46,208 nt of DNA, from assembly GCA_030278895.1 (NCBI GenBank), contig JARXKK010000008.1, positions 1 through 46,208 on the forward strand. The letters run 5' to 3'. The notes under the pieces were generated by a model that worked only from the letters and a program-made list of their open reading frames with translations, did no database searches and had not been told where the DNA came from. Positions 38,700 to 46,208 of this stretch are shown here, in pieces. The stretch comes from Acidobacteriota bacterium. Its GTDB lineage: Bacteria > Acidobacteriota > Thermoanaerobaculia > UBA5066. Each line of letters starts with the position of its first letter. Within the stretch, counting starts at the first letter, position 1. The position numbers and the translations under genes were made by a program.

Positions 38700-39493
38700 G
38701 CGGCTCTTTCACCGGTGTCCATTCCCCACTCGAGGGCCGCACGTTCCGGCACATCGAGAACTTGATTTATCTGCCTGCGACGTCCTCCACGAACGACGTC
38801 GCGAAGGCGATCGTGGAGAAGATGCTTGCCGAGAGTGAGGATGTCCGCCCCACGATCATCGTCGCGGACAAGCAGTCCGCGGGGCACGGCCGCCTCGGCC
38901 GGAGCTGGGTGTCCCTTCCGGGGAGCCTCGCCGTCTCGGTCATCGTACCGTGGCCGGCGGGCCCGGAGCGCGTTCACCTGCCGCTCCGCGCCGGGATCGC
39001 GCTCGCGCGCGGCCTTTCGCGGGCGTTCGGTCTCGATGTGCGGCTCAAGTGGCCGAACGACCTCCTCGTGAACCGCAAGAAGCTCGGGGGCGTCCTCGTC
39101 GAGGCGCGCGCGAACGACGAGGGCGAAGGCTGGGCCATCGTGGGTGTGGGATTGAACGTGAAGGGAACGAGGCAGGAGATGGACGCTCACGATCTCCGTG
39201 ACGCCACGTCTCTCGAGGAGGCGGGGGCGCCCGCCGGGATGCTCGAAGGGGTCCGCCCGCTTTCTTCGCTTCTCGACATTCTCGACGTTCCGCTGGCCGA
39301 GCCGGGAACCGAGCCTCTCCCGGAGGCGTTCGCGTCCGTCGCCGCCCATGCGCCGGGCGACGCCCTGAGCGTCCAGAACGAGGGCCGCACGGTGTCCGGG
39401 GTGTTTCGCGGTGTGAATGCGGACGGCGCCCTCCGGCTCGGGACGGGACATGGCGAGGAAACGGTCCTCTCCGGCGACGTGGTCCTCTTCTGA
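38696..39493 (+). CDS. birA: Biotin--[acetyl-CoA-carboxylase] ligase
   Basis: ATSSTNDVAK, ADKQSAGHGRLGRSWVSLPGSLAVSV, RLKWPNDLLVNRKKLGGVLVEA, VGVGLNV. Confidence 0.95.
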   Translation: MSGSFTGVHSPLEGRTFRHIENLIYLPATSSTNDVAKAIVEKMLAESEDVRPTIIVADKQSAGHGRLGRSWVSLPGSLAVSVIVPWPAGPERVHLPLRAGIALARGLSRAFGLDVRLKWPNDLLVNRKKLGGVLVEARANDEGEGWAIVGVGLNVKGTRQEMDAHDLRDATSLEEAGAPAGMLEGVRPLSSLLDILDVPLAEPGTEPLPEAFASVAAHAPGDALSVQNEGRTVSGVFRGVNADGALRLGTGHGEETVLSGDVVLF

Positions 39494-40146
39494 GCGGTCC
39501 GGCCGACGCCGATCTCGACGAAGCCGGCTACGCGGCGCGGGTCGAGGACGCCTTCATCGCCGAGCGCGGCACGCCGTTTCTCGTCTCCTCGAAGGACTGG
39601 GGGCTGATCCGCGGCTGGCGCGAATCGGGCATCCCGGCGGACACGGTCGTGCGGGCCGTACGCGAGGCGTTCGAGCGGCGCCTCGCCCGCGGCCAGGCCG
39701 GAAAGATCTCCTCACTCGCCTACTGTGCAAGCGCCGTCGAAGAGCGGTGGGCGATGGAGCGCCGCGGCCTCGTCGGCAAGGAGGACGTGCCCCCCGCAGC
39801 GGCCGCGGACGCGGCCGCAATCCGGGAAACACTCGAGACGCTCGCCTCGGCGCTCCGCAATCAGGGGCACGAGAAGGCCGCCGCGAAGATCGACGCCATC
39901 CCGAGCGAGGGACCATTCGAAGAAATCGAAAAGCAGCTTTCGGCGATCGAGGCATCACTCGTGAGGTCGAGTCTTAAAGCAATGAATGCCTCTTCTCTTT
40001 CTCTCGTCGAATCTCGTGTCGATTCGGCGCTTGGCGACACGTCCGGCCTTGCACCGCGGGTCGTCGAGCGCATGCGCGCGGCGCTGACGCGCCGCGAGGT
40101 GCGGGCGCTCGCCGGTTTCCCGCCGCTGACGCTTCTACATGGCTGA
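39490..40146 (+). CDS. Conserved hypothetical protein, probable CTG start
   Basis: Coding-like frame upstream of the ORF-track start: (L)SGPADADLDEAGYAARVEDAFIAERGTPFLVSSKDWGLIRGWRESGIPADTVVRAVREAFERR; no in-frame ATG/GTG/TTG between 39490 and GTG 39649; CTG at 39490 makes a CTGA overlap with the birA stop. Confidence 0.65.
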   Translation: MSGPADADLDEAGYAARVEDAFIAERGTPFLVSSKDWGLIRGWRESGIPADTVVRAVREAFERRLARGQAGKISSLAYCASAVEERWAMERRGLVGKEDVPPAAAADAAAIRETLETLASALRNQGHEKAAAKIDAIPSEGPFEEIEKQLSAIEASLVRSSLKAMNASSLSLVESRVDSALGDTSGLAPRVVERMRAALTRREVRALAGFPPLTLLHG

Positions 40147-41503
40147 GCTTCGCCCGGGCGACGTCGTCGAGGCCGTCATCGAGCGGGTCGTGCCTGGCGG
40201 CGAAGGGCTCACGCGTCTCGCGGGCGTCGTGACACTCGTGTCCGGAGCGTTGCCGGGCGACCGCGTCCGGGCGCGCGTGACGGAAGCCTCGCGTCGCCTC
40301 GTCCGGGGCGTTCTCGAGGAGGTCGTCGCCGCCGGTGAGGCGCGGCGCCCCGACGGAGAGCTCTGTCCGCGCGCCCGGGATGCCTCCTGCGGCGGATGCG
40401 ACTGGCCGGCCGCGCGGCTCGAGGCACATCGCGAGCTGAAGACGTCGCTCGTTCTCGATGCCCTGCGACGGATCGCCGGCCTTCGCTCCGAGGAGCTGCC
40501 CGAACCGGCATGGCACGGTTCCCCGCGGAACTATCGCTTGCGGAATCGCCTGCATCTCGACCGGGAGGGCCGGCTCGGTTTCTTCGCGCCGCGCTCGAAG
40601 GTCGTCTCGAACCTCGAAGTCTGCGAAATCGTTTCGAATGCGCTTCTGGCGCGGCTGCCGGCGATCCGGGCGCACCTCGAGAGGTTCGGGCCGATGGAAG
40701 GAGAGCTCTGGACTCTGGAAGACCGGGAGGGGAAGACCCTGCTCGGCGAGTTGCGGCTCGGCGAGGGAGAAGGAGAGAGACCCGGGATTTCTTTGAAGGT
40801 GAAAGAGAGAGGGAGGGGACCGTTCGACGGGTTTCGTGTCGTCGATTCGGGCGGACGCGTTCTCGGAGCGGACGGGCCGGCTTCGCTCGCGATCATCGCG
40901 GGCGGGGCGTTGTTTGATGTCTCCGTCGATTCCTTCTTTCAAGGAAATCTCTTCCTCCTCGATATATTTCTCGAGGAGATTCGGACGGCGCTGCGCGCCG
41001 CAGGAGAAGGCTTGCGGCCATTTCGTGCTGTGGATCTTTATGCCGGCGTCGGTTTCATGACGCGCCCTCTGCTCGAGCTCGCGGCCGAAGCCAAGGGCGC
41101 GGCCGGGTGCGCGGTCGAGGTGACGGCCGTCGAAATCGACAAGACCTCCTCTCATTCACTTTCTAAGAATCTTCAGACCTGGCATGCAGAGGGGTTACCT
41201 CTTGCGCGTGCAATGCGCTCGTCGGCGGAATCTTTTCTTCATTCGCAGAAATCTCCTCTTCCTCTTTCTCTTCTCCTCGCCGATCCCCCGCGCGCGGGGC
41301 TCTCGCCCGAGGTGCGCAAGGGGATTCTGCGGCTCGCGCCGAGGCAGCTCCTGATGGTCTCGTGCGATCCGCCGACGCTTGCCCGCGATCTCGCGGCCCT
41401 GAAGTCCCGCTACGCGGTCGAGCGGCTGACGCTCCTCGATCTCTTTCCCCAGACGCACCACGTCGAGACGATCGCCTTGCTCGCAAGGCGGAAAGTCGGA
41501 TAG
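40139..41503 (+). CDS. TrmA/RumA-family (uracil-5-)-methyltransferase with TRAM domain
   Basis: TRAM-like N-terminus, CPRARDASCGGCDW cluster motif, DSFFQGN, DLYAGVGFMTRPL, LLADPPRAGLS, VSCDPPTLARDLAAL, QTHHVETIALL. Confidence 0.93.
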   Translation: MAELRPGDVVEAVIERVVPGGEGLTRLAGVVTLVSGALPGDRVRARVTEASRRLVRGVLEEVVAAGEARRPDGELCPRARDASCGGCDWPAARLEAHRELKTSLVLDALRRIAGLRSEELPEPAWHGSPRNYRLRNRLHLDREGRLGFFAPRSKVVSNLEVCEIVSNALLARLPAIRAHLERFGPMEGELWTLEDREGKTLLGELRLGEGEGERPGISLKVKERGRGPFDGFRVVDSGGRVLGADGPASLAIIAGGALFDVSVDSFFQGNLFLLDIFLEEIRTALRAAGEGLRPFRAVDLYAGVGFMTRPLLELAAEAKGAAGCAVEVTAVEIDKTSSHSLSKNLQTWHAEGLPLARAMRSSAESFLHSQKSPLPLSLLLADPPRAGLSPEVRKGILRLAPRQLLMVSCDPPTLARDLAALKSRYAVERLTLLDLFPQTHHVETIALLARRKVG

Positions 41504-41512
41504 AAGCGCGTC

Positions 41513-43936
41513 ATGCGCGCCTCCTGGTCCCGGAACGCCGGTGCGCCCTCGCTTCCCCTGGCGGGGGCGATGGCGGCGGGCATCCTCGCGGCCGTCGTCT
41601 CCGCGGTCCCGCCGGGACGCGCCCTCGGGACTGCGCTGATCCTCGCGGCGGCGGCGGGTATCGCCCTCGCGAAGCGGGGAAGCGGCGTCCGCGCGCTCGG
41701 GGGCCTCGCCCTCGTCGCGAGCCTCGGGTTCTGGAACGCGCGCGAGCGATTTCTGCTCCCTGCATTCCGGACGGTGGAGGAAGTTCGCGAGTGCCTCGTC
41801 GCCGCGCGCGCCGGGGATCCGGCAGCCGACGGTGTCGTTCTGGAGGCGACCGGCCGGCTCGACGCGCCGTGGACCTCGAGCGGCTCGCTCCGGCGGACAC
41901 GGCTCGCGGTGGAATCCGCTCGCGTGAACGGCCGGCCGCTGCGTCTCGAGACCGGCCTGGCGGTGACGGTCGCAGGCGACGAGGATCCTTCGCTCGTCGC
42001 GGAGCTCGGCGAGCGTGTACGCATCCGCGGCGTCCTGCGGCTGCCCGAGACGGGCGGGCCGTCGCGCTCTCCGTTCGACCTGCCCGTCGAGGCGCGCCTC
42101 GCTCTCAAGAGCGCGGCGCAGATGGAACGCATCGGCCCCCCGCGAGGGCCGCTCGCGCCGGTGGTGATCGCGCATGCAGCCGTGAAGAGGCGCCTCCGCT
42201 TCAACCTGGCCGCCGCGGAGCCCGAGGCCCGGGGCGCGCTCGCGCTCCTCCTCGCCCTCGTGATGGGGGAGACGCAGGATCTGCCCGGCTCGACGGTGAG
42301 CGCGTTCCGCGACGGCGGAGTCGCGCACATCGTCGCGATTTCCGGTCTACAGGTCGGCCTCGTCGCCGGGCTGCTCGGCTTCTTCGCGCGGCGGCTGGGC
42401 GCGTCCCTCAGGGCGCGCGACGCTCTCGTGCTCGTGGCGACGGCGCTCTTCGCCCTGTTCGCCGGGGGACGGCCGCCCGTCGTGCGCGCCGCCCTGATGA
42501 TCGGCCTCTACCTCCTGGCGCGGCTCCTCGGACGGCCGACCTCGGCCGCGCACGTCCTCGGGTTTGCGGCACTCGTGCTTCTCGCGGCCGATCCTTCGAA
42601 TCTTTTCGACGTCGGATTTCTCCTGACCTTCGCGGCGGTGTTCGGCCTCGCGGCGTTTGGCGTGCCCGCGGCGCGGGCGCTGCGCCGTGCGGGCCTGCCC
42701 GGTCTCGTCGCCGACGCCGTCGGCGCGACCGCCGGAGCCGAGCTGGCTGTTCTTCCGGTGCAGCTCTTCGTCTTCAACGTCCTTCCGGTCGTCGCCCTCC
42801 TGTCGAACCCGTTCGTCGTTCCGCTGTCCAGCCTGTTCCTGTTTGCGGGCCTGCTGCTCCTCCCGCTCCTCCTTCTTTCTCCCGCCGCGGCTTCTCTTGC
42901 GATCCTTCCGCTGCGGTTTCTGTCGGACACGCTTCTCGCCCTCCTCGCGGCGCTCGACCGGCTCCACGCTGTGCGGATCGTGCCCACGCCCGCGTTCGCG
43001 CTGGCCGCGGCCGCGGGAATGCTCCTCGTCGCGGCGGGCCTCGCGCGGCGCCCCGCGGTTCGCCGGTGTTCGCTGCTCGCGGCGGCGGCGGCCGCGCTCG
43101 CCATCGTCCTCGCGCCGCCGGTCGTCTCCGCGCGGGACACGGTCCGCCTTCAGGCTCTCGACGTGGGCCAGGGAGACGCGTGGCTTCTGATCTCGCCCCG
43201 GGGCCGCGTTCTCGTCGACGGCGGCGGCAGCCCCGACCGCGAGTACGACTTCGGGCGCCTCCGGCTCCTGCCGCGACTCGCCGACCTCGGGGCCGTCGCG
43301 TTCGACGCCGTCGTCCTCACGCACCCGCACCCGGATCACGCGCGGGGCCTCCTCGCGGTGCTGGCCTCGCTGCCGGTCGATCGCGTCGTTCTGCCCCGCG
43401 GCGCGCCGCGCAACGTGTTCCTCGACGAGTTCGAGGAGGCGGCCGCCCGCCGGGGCCTGACGCTGGAGCGCCTCGGGGCGGGCCAGCGCTTCACGGCCGC
43501 GGGTCTTTCGTTCGACGTCCTTCATCCGGGGGACGGCGGGTACCCGCGGGCGCGCGAGAACAACGGGTCTCTCGTCCTCTCCGTCGCGCTCGCCGGACGC
43601 ACGGCGATCCTGACGGGCGACATCGAGAGGCTGGCCGAGAGCGACCTCGTCGCGAGCGGCCGCACGCTGGCCGCGGACGTCCTCAAGGTGCCTCACCACG
43701 GGAGCCGGACGTCCACCGCCGCGGCGTTTCTCTCTCGCGTCTCGCCGCGGGTGGGGCTGATCGGCGTCGGGCGCCGTAACCATTTCGGCCACCCGGCGCC
43801 GGAGGTGCTCGAGCGGCTCGGCGCGGCCGGAGTGCGGACGTTCCGGACCGATCGGGACGGCGAGATCGCGCTCGTCTTTTCGGGCAGCCACATCTGGCCG
43901 GTCTTCCCTGAGAGCGTCGCCCGGGGGGTGCCGTGA
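41513..43936 (+). CDS. comEC: ComEC/Rec2 DNA-internalisation protein with metallo-beta-lactamase domain
   Basis: Competence-domain helices (GGVAHIVAISGLQVGLVAGLLGF), DVGQGDAWLLISPRGRVLVDGGG, VVLTHPHPDHARGL, VLKVPHHGSRTST. Confidence 0.95.
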   Translation: MRASWSRNAGAPSLPLAGAMAAGILAAVVSAVPPGRALGTALILAAAAGIALAKRGSGVRALGGLALVASLGFWNARERFLLPAFRTVEEVRECLVAARAGDPAADGVVLEATGRLDAPWTSSGSLRRTRLAVESARVNGRPLRLETGLAVTVAGDEDPSLVAELGERVRIRGVLRLPETGGPSRSPFDLPVEARLALKSAAQMERIGPPRGPLAPVVIAHAAVKRRLRFNLAAAEPEARGALALLLALVMGETQDLPGSTVSAFRDGGVAHIVAISGLQVGLVAGLLGFFARRLGASLRARDALVLVATALFALFAGGRPPVVRAALMIGLYLLARLLGRPTSAAHVLGFAALVLLAADPSNLFDVGFLLTFAAVFGLAAFGVPAARALRRAGLPGLVADAVGATAGAELAVLPVQLFVFNVLPVVALLSNPFVVPLSSLFLFAGLLLLPLLLLSPAAASLAILPLRFLSDTLLALLAALDRLHAVRIVPTPAFALAAAAGMLLVAAGLARRPAVRRCSLLAAAAAALAIVLAPPVVSARDTVRLQALDVGQGDAWLLISPRGRVLVDGGGSPDREYDFGRLRLLPRLADLGAVAFDAVVLTHPHPDHARGLLAVLASLPVDRVVLPRGAPRNVFLDEFEEAAARRGLTLERLGAGQRFTAAGLSFDVLHPGDGGYPRARENNGSLVLSVALAGRTAILTGDIERLAESDLVASGRTLAADVLKVPHHGSRTSTAAAFLSRVSPRVGLIGVGRRNHFGHPAPEVLERLGAAGVRTFRTDRDGEIALVFSGSHIWPVFPESVARGVP

Positions 43937-44889
43937 ACCCCACGCGCCCGGCGGGCGTGCTCGCGATCGTGGGTGCGACCGCGACAGGGAAGTCCGAGCT
44001 CGCGGTGGCCGTTGCCGAGCGCCTCGGGGGCGAGATCGTCTCGGCGGACGCCTTCGCGGTTTATCGCGGCTTCGACGCGGGAACGGCGAAACCGTCGGCG
44101 AAGCTCAGGGAGCGCGTTCCGCACCACCTCGTGGACGCGCGGGATCCGCGCGAGCCCTGGAGCGCCGGCGCGTTCGCGACGGAGGCCCGCCGCCTCTGCG
44201 AGGAGATCCTCGCGCGCGGAAGACTTCCCATCCTGGCGGGAGGCACGGGCTTTTACGTGCGCGCGTTCTTCGGCGGTCTCTTCGAAGGGCCGACCCGGGA
44301 CGACCGCTTGCGGCGTGCCCTCGAGGCCGTCAAGGCGCGTCGCGGCGCGGGCACCCTCGTCCGGATGATCGGGCTGCTCGACCCGGAAAGCGCGAAGCGC
44401 GTGGGCGCGGCCGACGCCGCCCGCGCCATCCGGCTCCTCGAGATCCTGTTCCTCTCGGGCGTCCGTCCCTCGCGACTCTTTCGGGAGCGGCCGGGGCCCG
44501 TGTGGGAGAGACCTTCCGTGAAGGTGCTCCTCACGTTGCCGCGCGAAGTCCTCTATGGAAGAATCGCCGCGAGGTTCCAGTCGGATTTCGTGAACGAACT
44601 GCCAACGGAAGTGCGCGGTCTGCTCGCGGCGGGAATCCCGCTCGAGGCGCCCGCTTTCGCGGCGATCGGCTACCGCGACACGGCGGCCCTGGTTTCCGGC
44701 GCGCTTTCCGAAGGCGAGTGGGCCGAGCGGCTCCTCCGGGAGACCCGCCATTACGCGAAGAGGCAGGAAGCGTGGTTCCGGCGCGAGAGCGGTCTCGTGT
44801 CCGCGCGCGCCGACCGCCCCGATCTCGTCGATTTCGTCGTGCACGAAGCGCGACATCTTTTTCTTTTTTCTGCCGGTGAAGGGGGATGA
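43933..44889 (+). CDS. miaA: tRNA dimethylallyltransferase
   Basis: IVGATATGKSELAVAVAERLGGEIVSADAFAVYRGFDAGTAKPS, HHLVDARDP, LPILAGGTGFYVRAFF, RHYAKRQEAWFRR. Confidence 0.96.
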   Translation: MNPTRPAGVLAIVGATATGKSELAVAVAERLGGEIVSADAFAVYRGFDAGTAKPSAKLRERVPHHLVDARDPREPWSAGAFATEARRLCEEILARGRLPILAGGTGFYVRAFFGGLFEGPTRDDRLRRALEAVKARRGAGTLVRMIGLLDPESAKRVGAADAARAIRLLEILFLSGVRPSRLFRERPGPVWERPSVKVLLTLPREVLYGRIAARFQSDFVNELPTEVRGLLAAGIPLEAPAFAAIGYRDTAALVSGALSEGEWAERLLRETRHYAKRQEAWFRRESGLVSARADRPDLVDFVVHEARHLFLFSAGEGG

Positions 44890-45158
44890 CCATGATCGGA
44901 CCGAGCAAGCCGCCCATCAACGTTCAGGACGGTTTCTTTTATCAGCTGCGGAAAGACAACACGCTCGTCGAGGTCATGCTCATCTCCGAGAAGAAGCGGG
45001 TGGGGCGGATCCGCCGCTTCGACAAGTACGCGGTCGTGCTCGAGGTGGAGGGACGCGAGGAGCTGATCTACAAGCACGCCATCTCCTCGGTCGCTTCTCT
45101 GGGCGGAACTCCGACAGCGTCTCCGGCCATGGGCACCGTGCGGACACCGCCGGTTTGA
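44886..45158 (+). CDS. hfq: RNA chaperone Hfq
   Basis: INVQDGFFYQLRKDNTLVEVMLISEKKRVGRIRRFDKYAVVLEVEGREELIYKHAISSV (YKHAIS Sm2 motif); ATGA overlap with miaA. Confidence 0.9.
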   Translation: MTMIGPSKPPINVQDGFFYQLRKDNTLVEVMLISEKKRVGRIRRFDKYAVVLEVEGREELIYKHAISSVASLGGTPTASPAMGTVRTPPV

Positions 45159-46183
45159 CCCTGCGACTGGGCTTTGCCTTCTCTGGCGTCGTCTTCGCCG
45201 CCGTGGCGGCGCTCGCCGGATGCTCTTCGGGCCCGCCTCCCGTGGACGCGTCGTCGCCTGAGGGGCGCGCGGCCGCGCTCGCGGCACGCGCGGAAGACGA
45301 CGTCGCCGCGGGGCGGCCGCGCGACGCTCTCGACGCGTATCGCGACGCGGCGCTCCTCGTGCCCGGAAAGGCCCGCTACCAGGAGCGGGTCGCCGAGCTC
45401 CGCGCGTCGGTCGTGACGACATCCCGCGCGGAGGCCGACGTGGCTCTCGCGCGAGGGGACTCCGCGGCGGCCCGCCGGGCGGCGCTCGCTCTCGTCGAGG
45501 TGGACCCGGAATCGCCCGCCGGCTATCACGTGCTCGCGTTGGCCGCGGAGGCGGAAGGAAAGCTCGAGGATGCGTTTGCCGCCGCCCAGTCGGCTCATGA
45601 ACGGGCGCCTGCCGATGCCTCCCTCACAGAAGCGCTCGCGGCGCTCGCGCTCAAGACGTCGCGTTTCGCGGAGGCCGAGACGCTTTACGGCGACCTCGCG
45701 AGGGACGACCCTTCCCTGCGCCCGAAGCAGGCGTCGGCGCGGCTCGAGTTTCAGATGCAGAATCTTCCCGCGTCGGCGCGGAAGGCCGTCGCGGCTCCGC
45801 GCGTCACCCGCGCCCAGCTCGCGACCCTTCTCTTCACGCTCGTTCCCGAGGTGGCGGCGGCCCGGGTGCCGCCTGGCGGCGAAGTCGCGATCGACGTCCT
45901 CGACCGGTCCGAGCGCGCGCCCCTCGTCCGGACGATCGGGCTTGGGTTCTTCACCGTCTCCAGGGAGACGCACCTCGTGGGCGCGGACGCTCCGGTTCTC
46001 CGAAACGAGATGCCCGGCCACGCCCGGCGTCTCGCGGCGCTTCTCGGGAGCCGCGACGAGACGTGCTTCCTGTCGTCGGCTTCGCTGGCTGTCTGCGGCA
46101 TACTCCCCGAGACGACATCCCGGAATGTCAGCGGGAGAGAGGCGTTCGCAGCAATCGACGCGACGCTCGGGCTCTCCCGTTAG
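45155..46183 (+). CDS. Predicted TPR-containing lipoprotein
   Basis: TTG start (TTGA overlap with hfq); signal sequence ending in lipobox LAGC; TPR-like AEDDVAAGRPRDALDAYRDAALLVPGKA and repeats. Confidence 0.75.
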   Translation: MTLRLGFAFSGVVFAAVAALAGCSSGPPPVDASSPEGRAAALAARAEDDVAAGRPRDALDAYRDAALLVPGKARYQERVAELRASVVTTSRAEADVALARGDSAAARRAALALVEVDPESPAGYHVLALAAEAEGKLEDAFAAAQSAHERAPADASLTEALAALALKTSRFAEAETLYGDLARDDPSLRPKQASARLEFQMQNLPASARKAVAAPRVTRAQLATLLFTLVPEVAAARVPPGGEVAIDVLDRSERAPLVRTIGLGFFTVSRETHLVGADAPVLRNEMPGHARRLAALLGSRDETCFLSSASLAVCGILPETTSRNVSGREAFAAIDATLGLSR

Positions 46184-46208
46184 AGGAGGGTCTTCCATGG
46201 TGATCACG

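Overview
GC-rich bacterial chromosomal window, probably Acidobacteriota-like by gene content and style (taxonomy is inference). It is almost fully coding, with about 41 credible CDSs. Many neighbouring genes overlap by 4 bp (ATGA, GTGA, TTGA and one CTGA). No rRNA, tRNA, CRISPR array, transposase, integrase or phage gene was recognised. Blocks from left to right: (1) 3' part of hutH; (2) a granule/lipid-type cluster at 972-8033 comprising a fused double ArsA/Get3-like ATPase without cysteines, two phasin-like proteins, an SDR epimerase, a PlsC-like acyltransferase, a patatin and a PhaR-like regulator, lying between hutH and hutU; (3) hutU, an NtrY-like sensor kinase and a lipoprotein; (4) a minus-strand operon tsaB-rimI-ydcH-like-pssA-Asd-like; (5) mutS with a C10 tract and a NagZ-like GH3 that has lost its His; (6) ssb and murJ divergent, and a probable leaderless 41-aa small ORF; (7) a secreted HELAEAMTDP protein, an M50 protease, an HU-like protein and an orphan MshEN-domain protein; (8) a B12-binding mutase subunit plus a leucine/isovalerate catabolic cluster with split biotin carboxylase and BCCP; (9) a response regulator and a long operon valS-birA-(CTG-start hypothetical)-trmA/rumA-like-comEC-miaA-hfq-TPR lipoprotein. 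The main unexplained signals are a dispersed AT-rich motif (approximately CTTTCWAAGAAATCTCTTC) embedded on both strands in unrelated GC-rich genes, the phasin/ArsA cluster, the mutS C10 tract, and symmetric divergent -10 elements. All calls were made by eye from the sequence; no database search was run.
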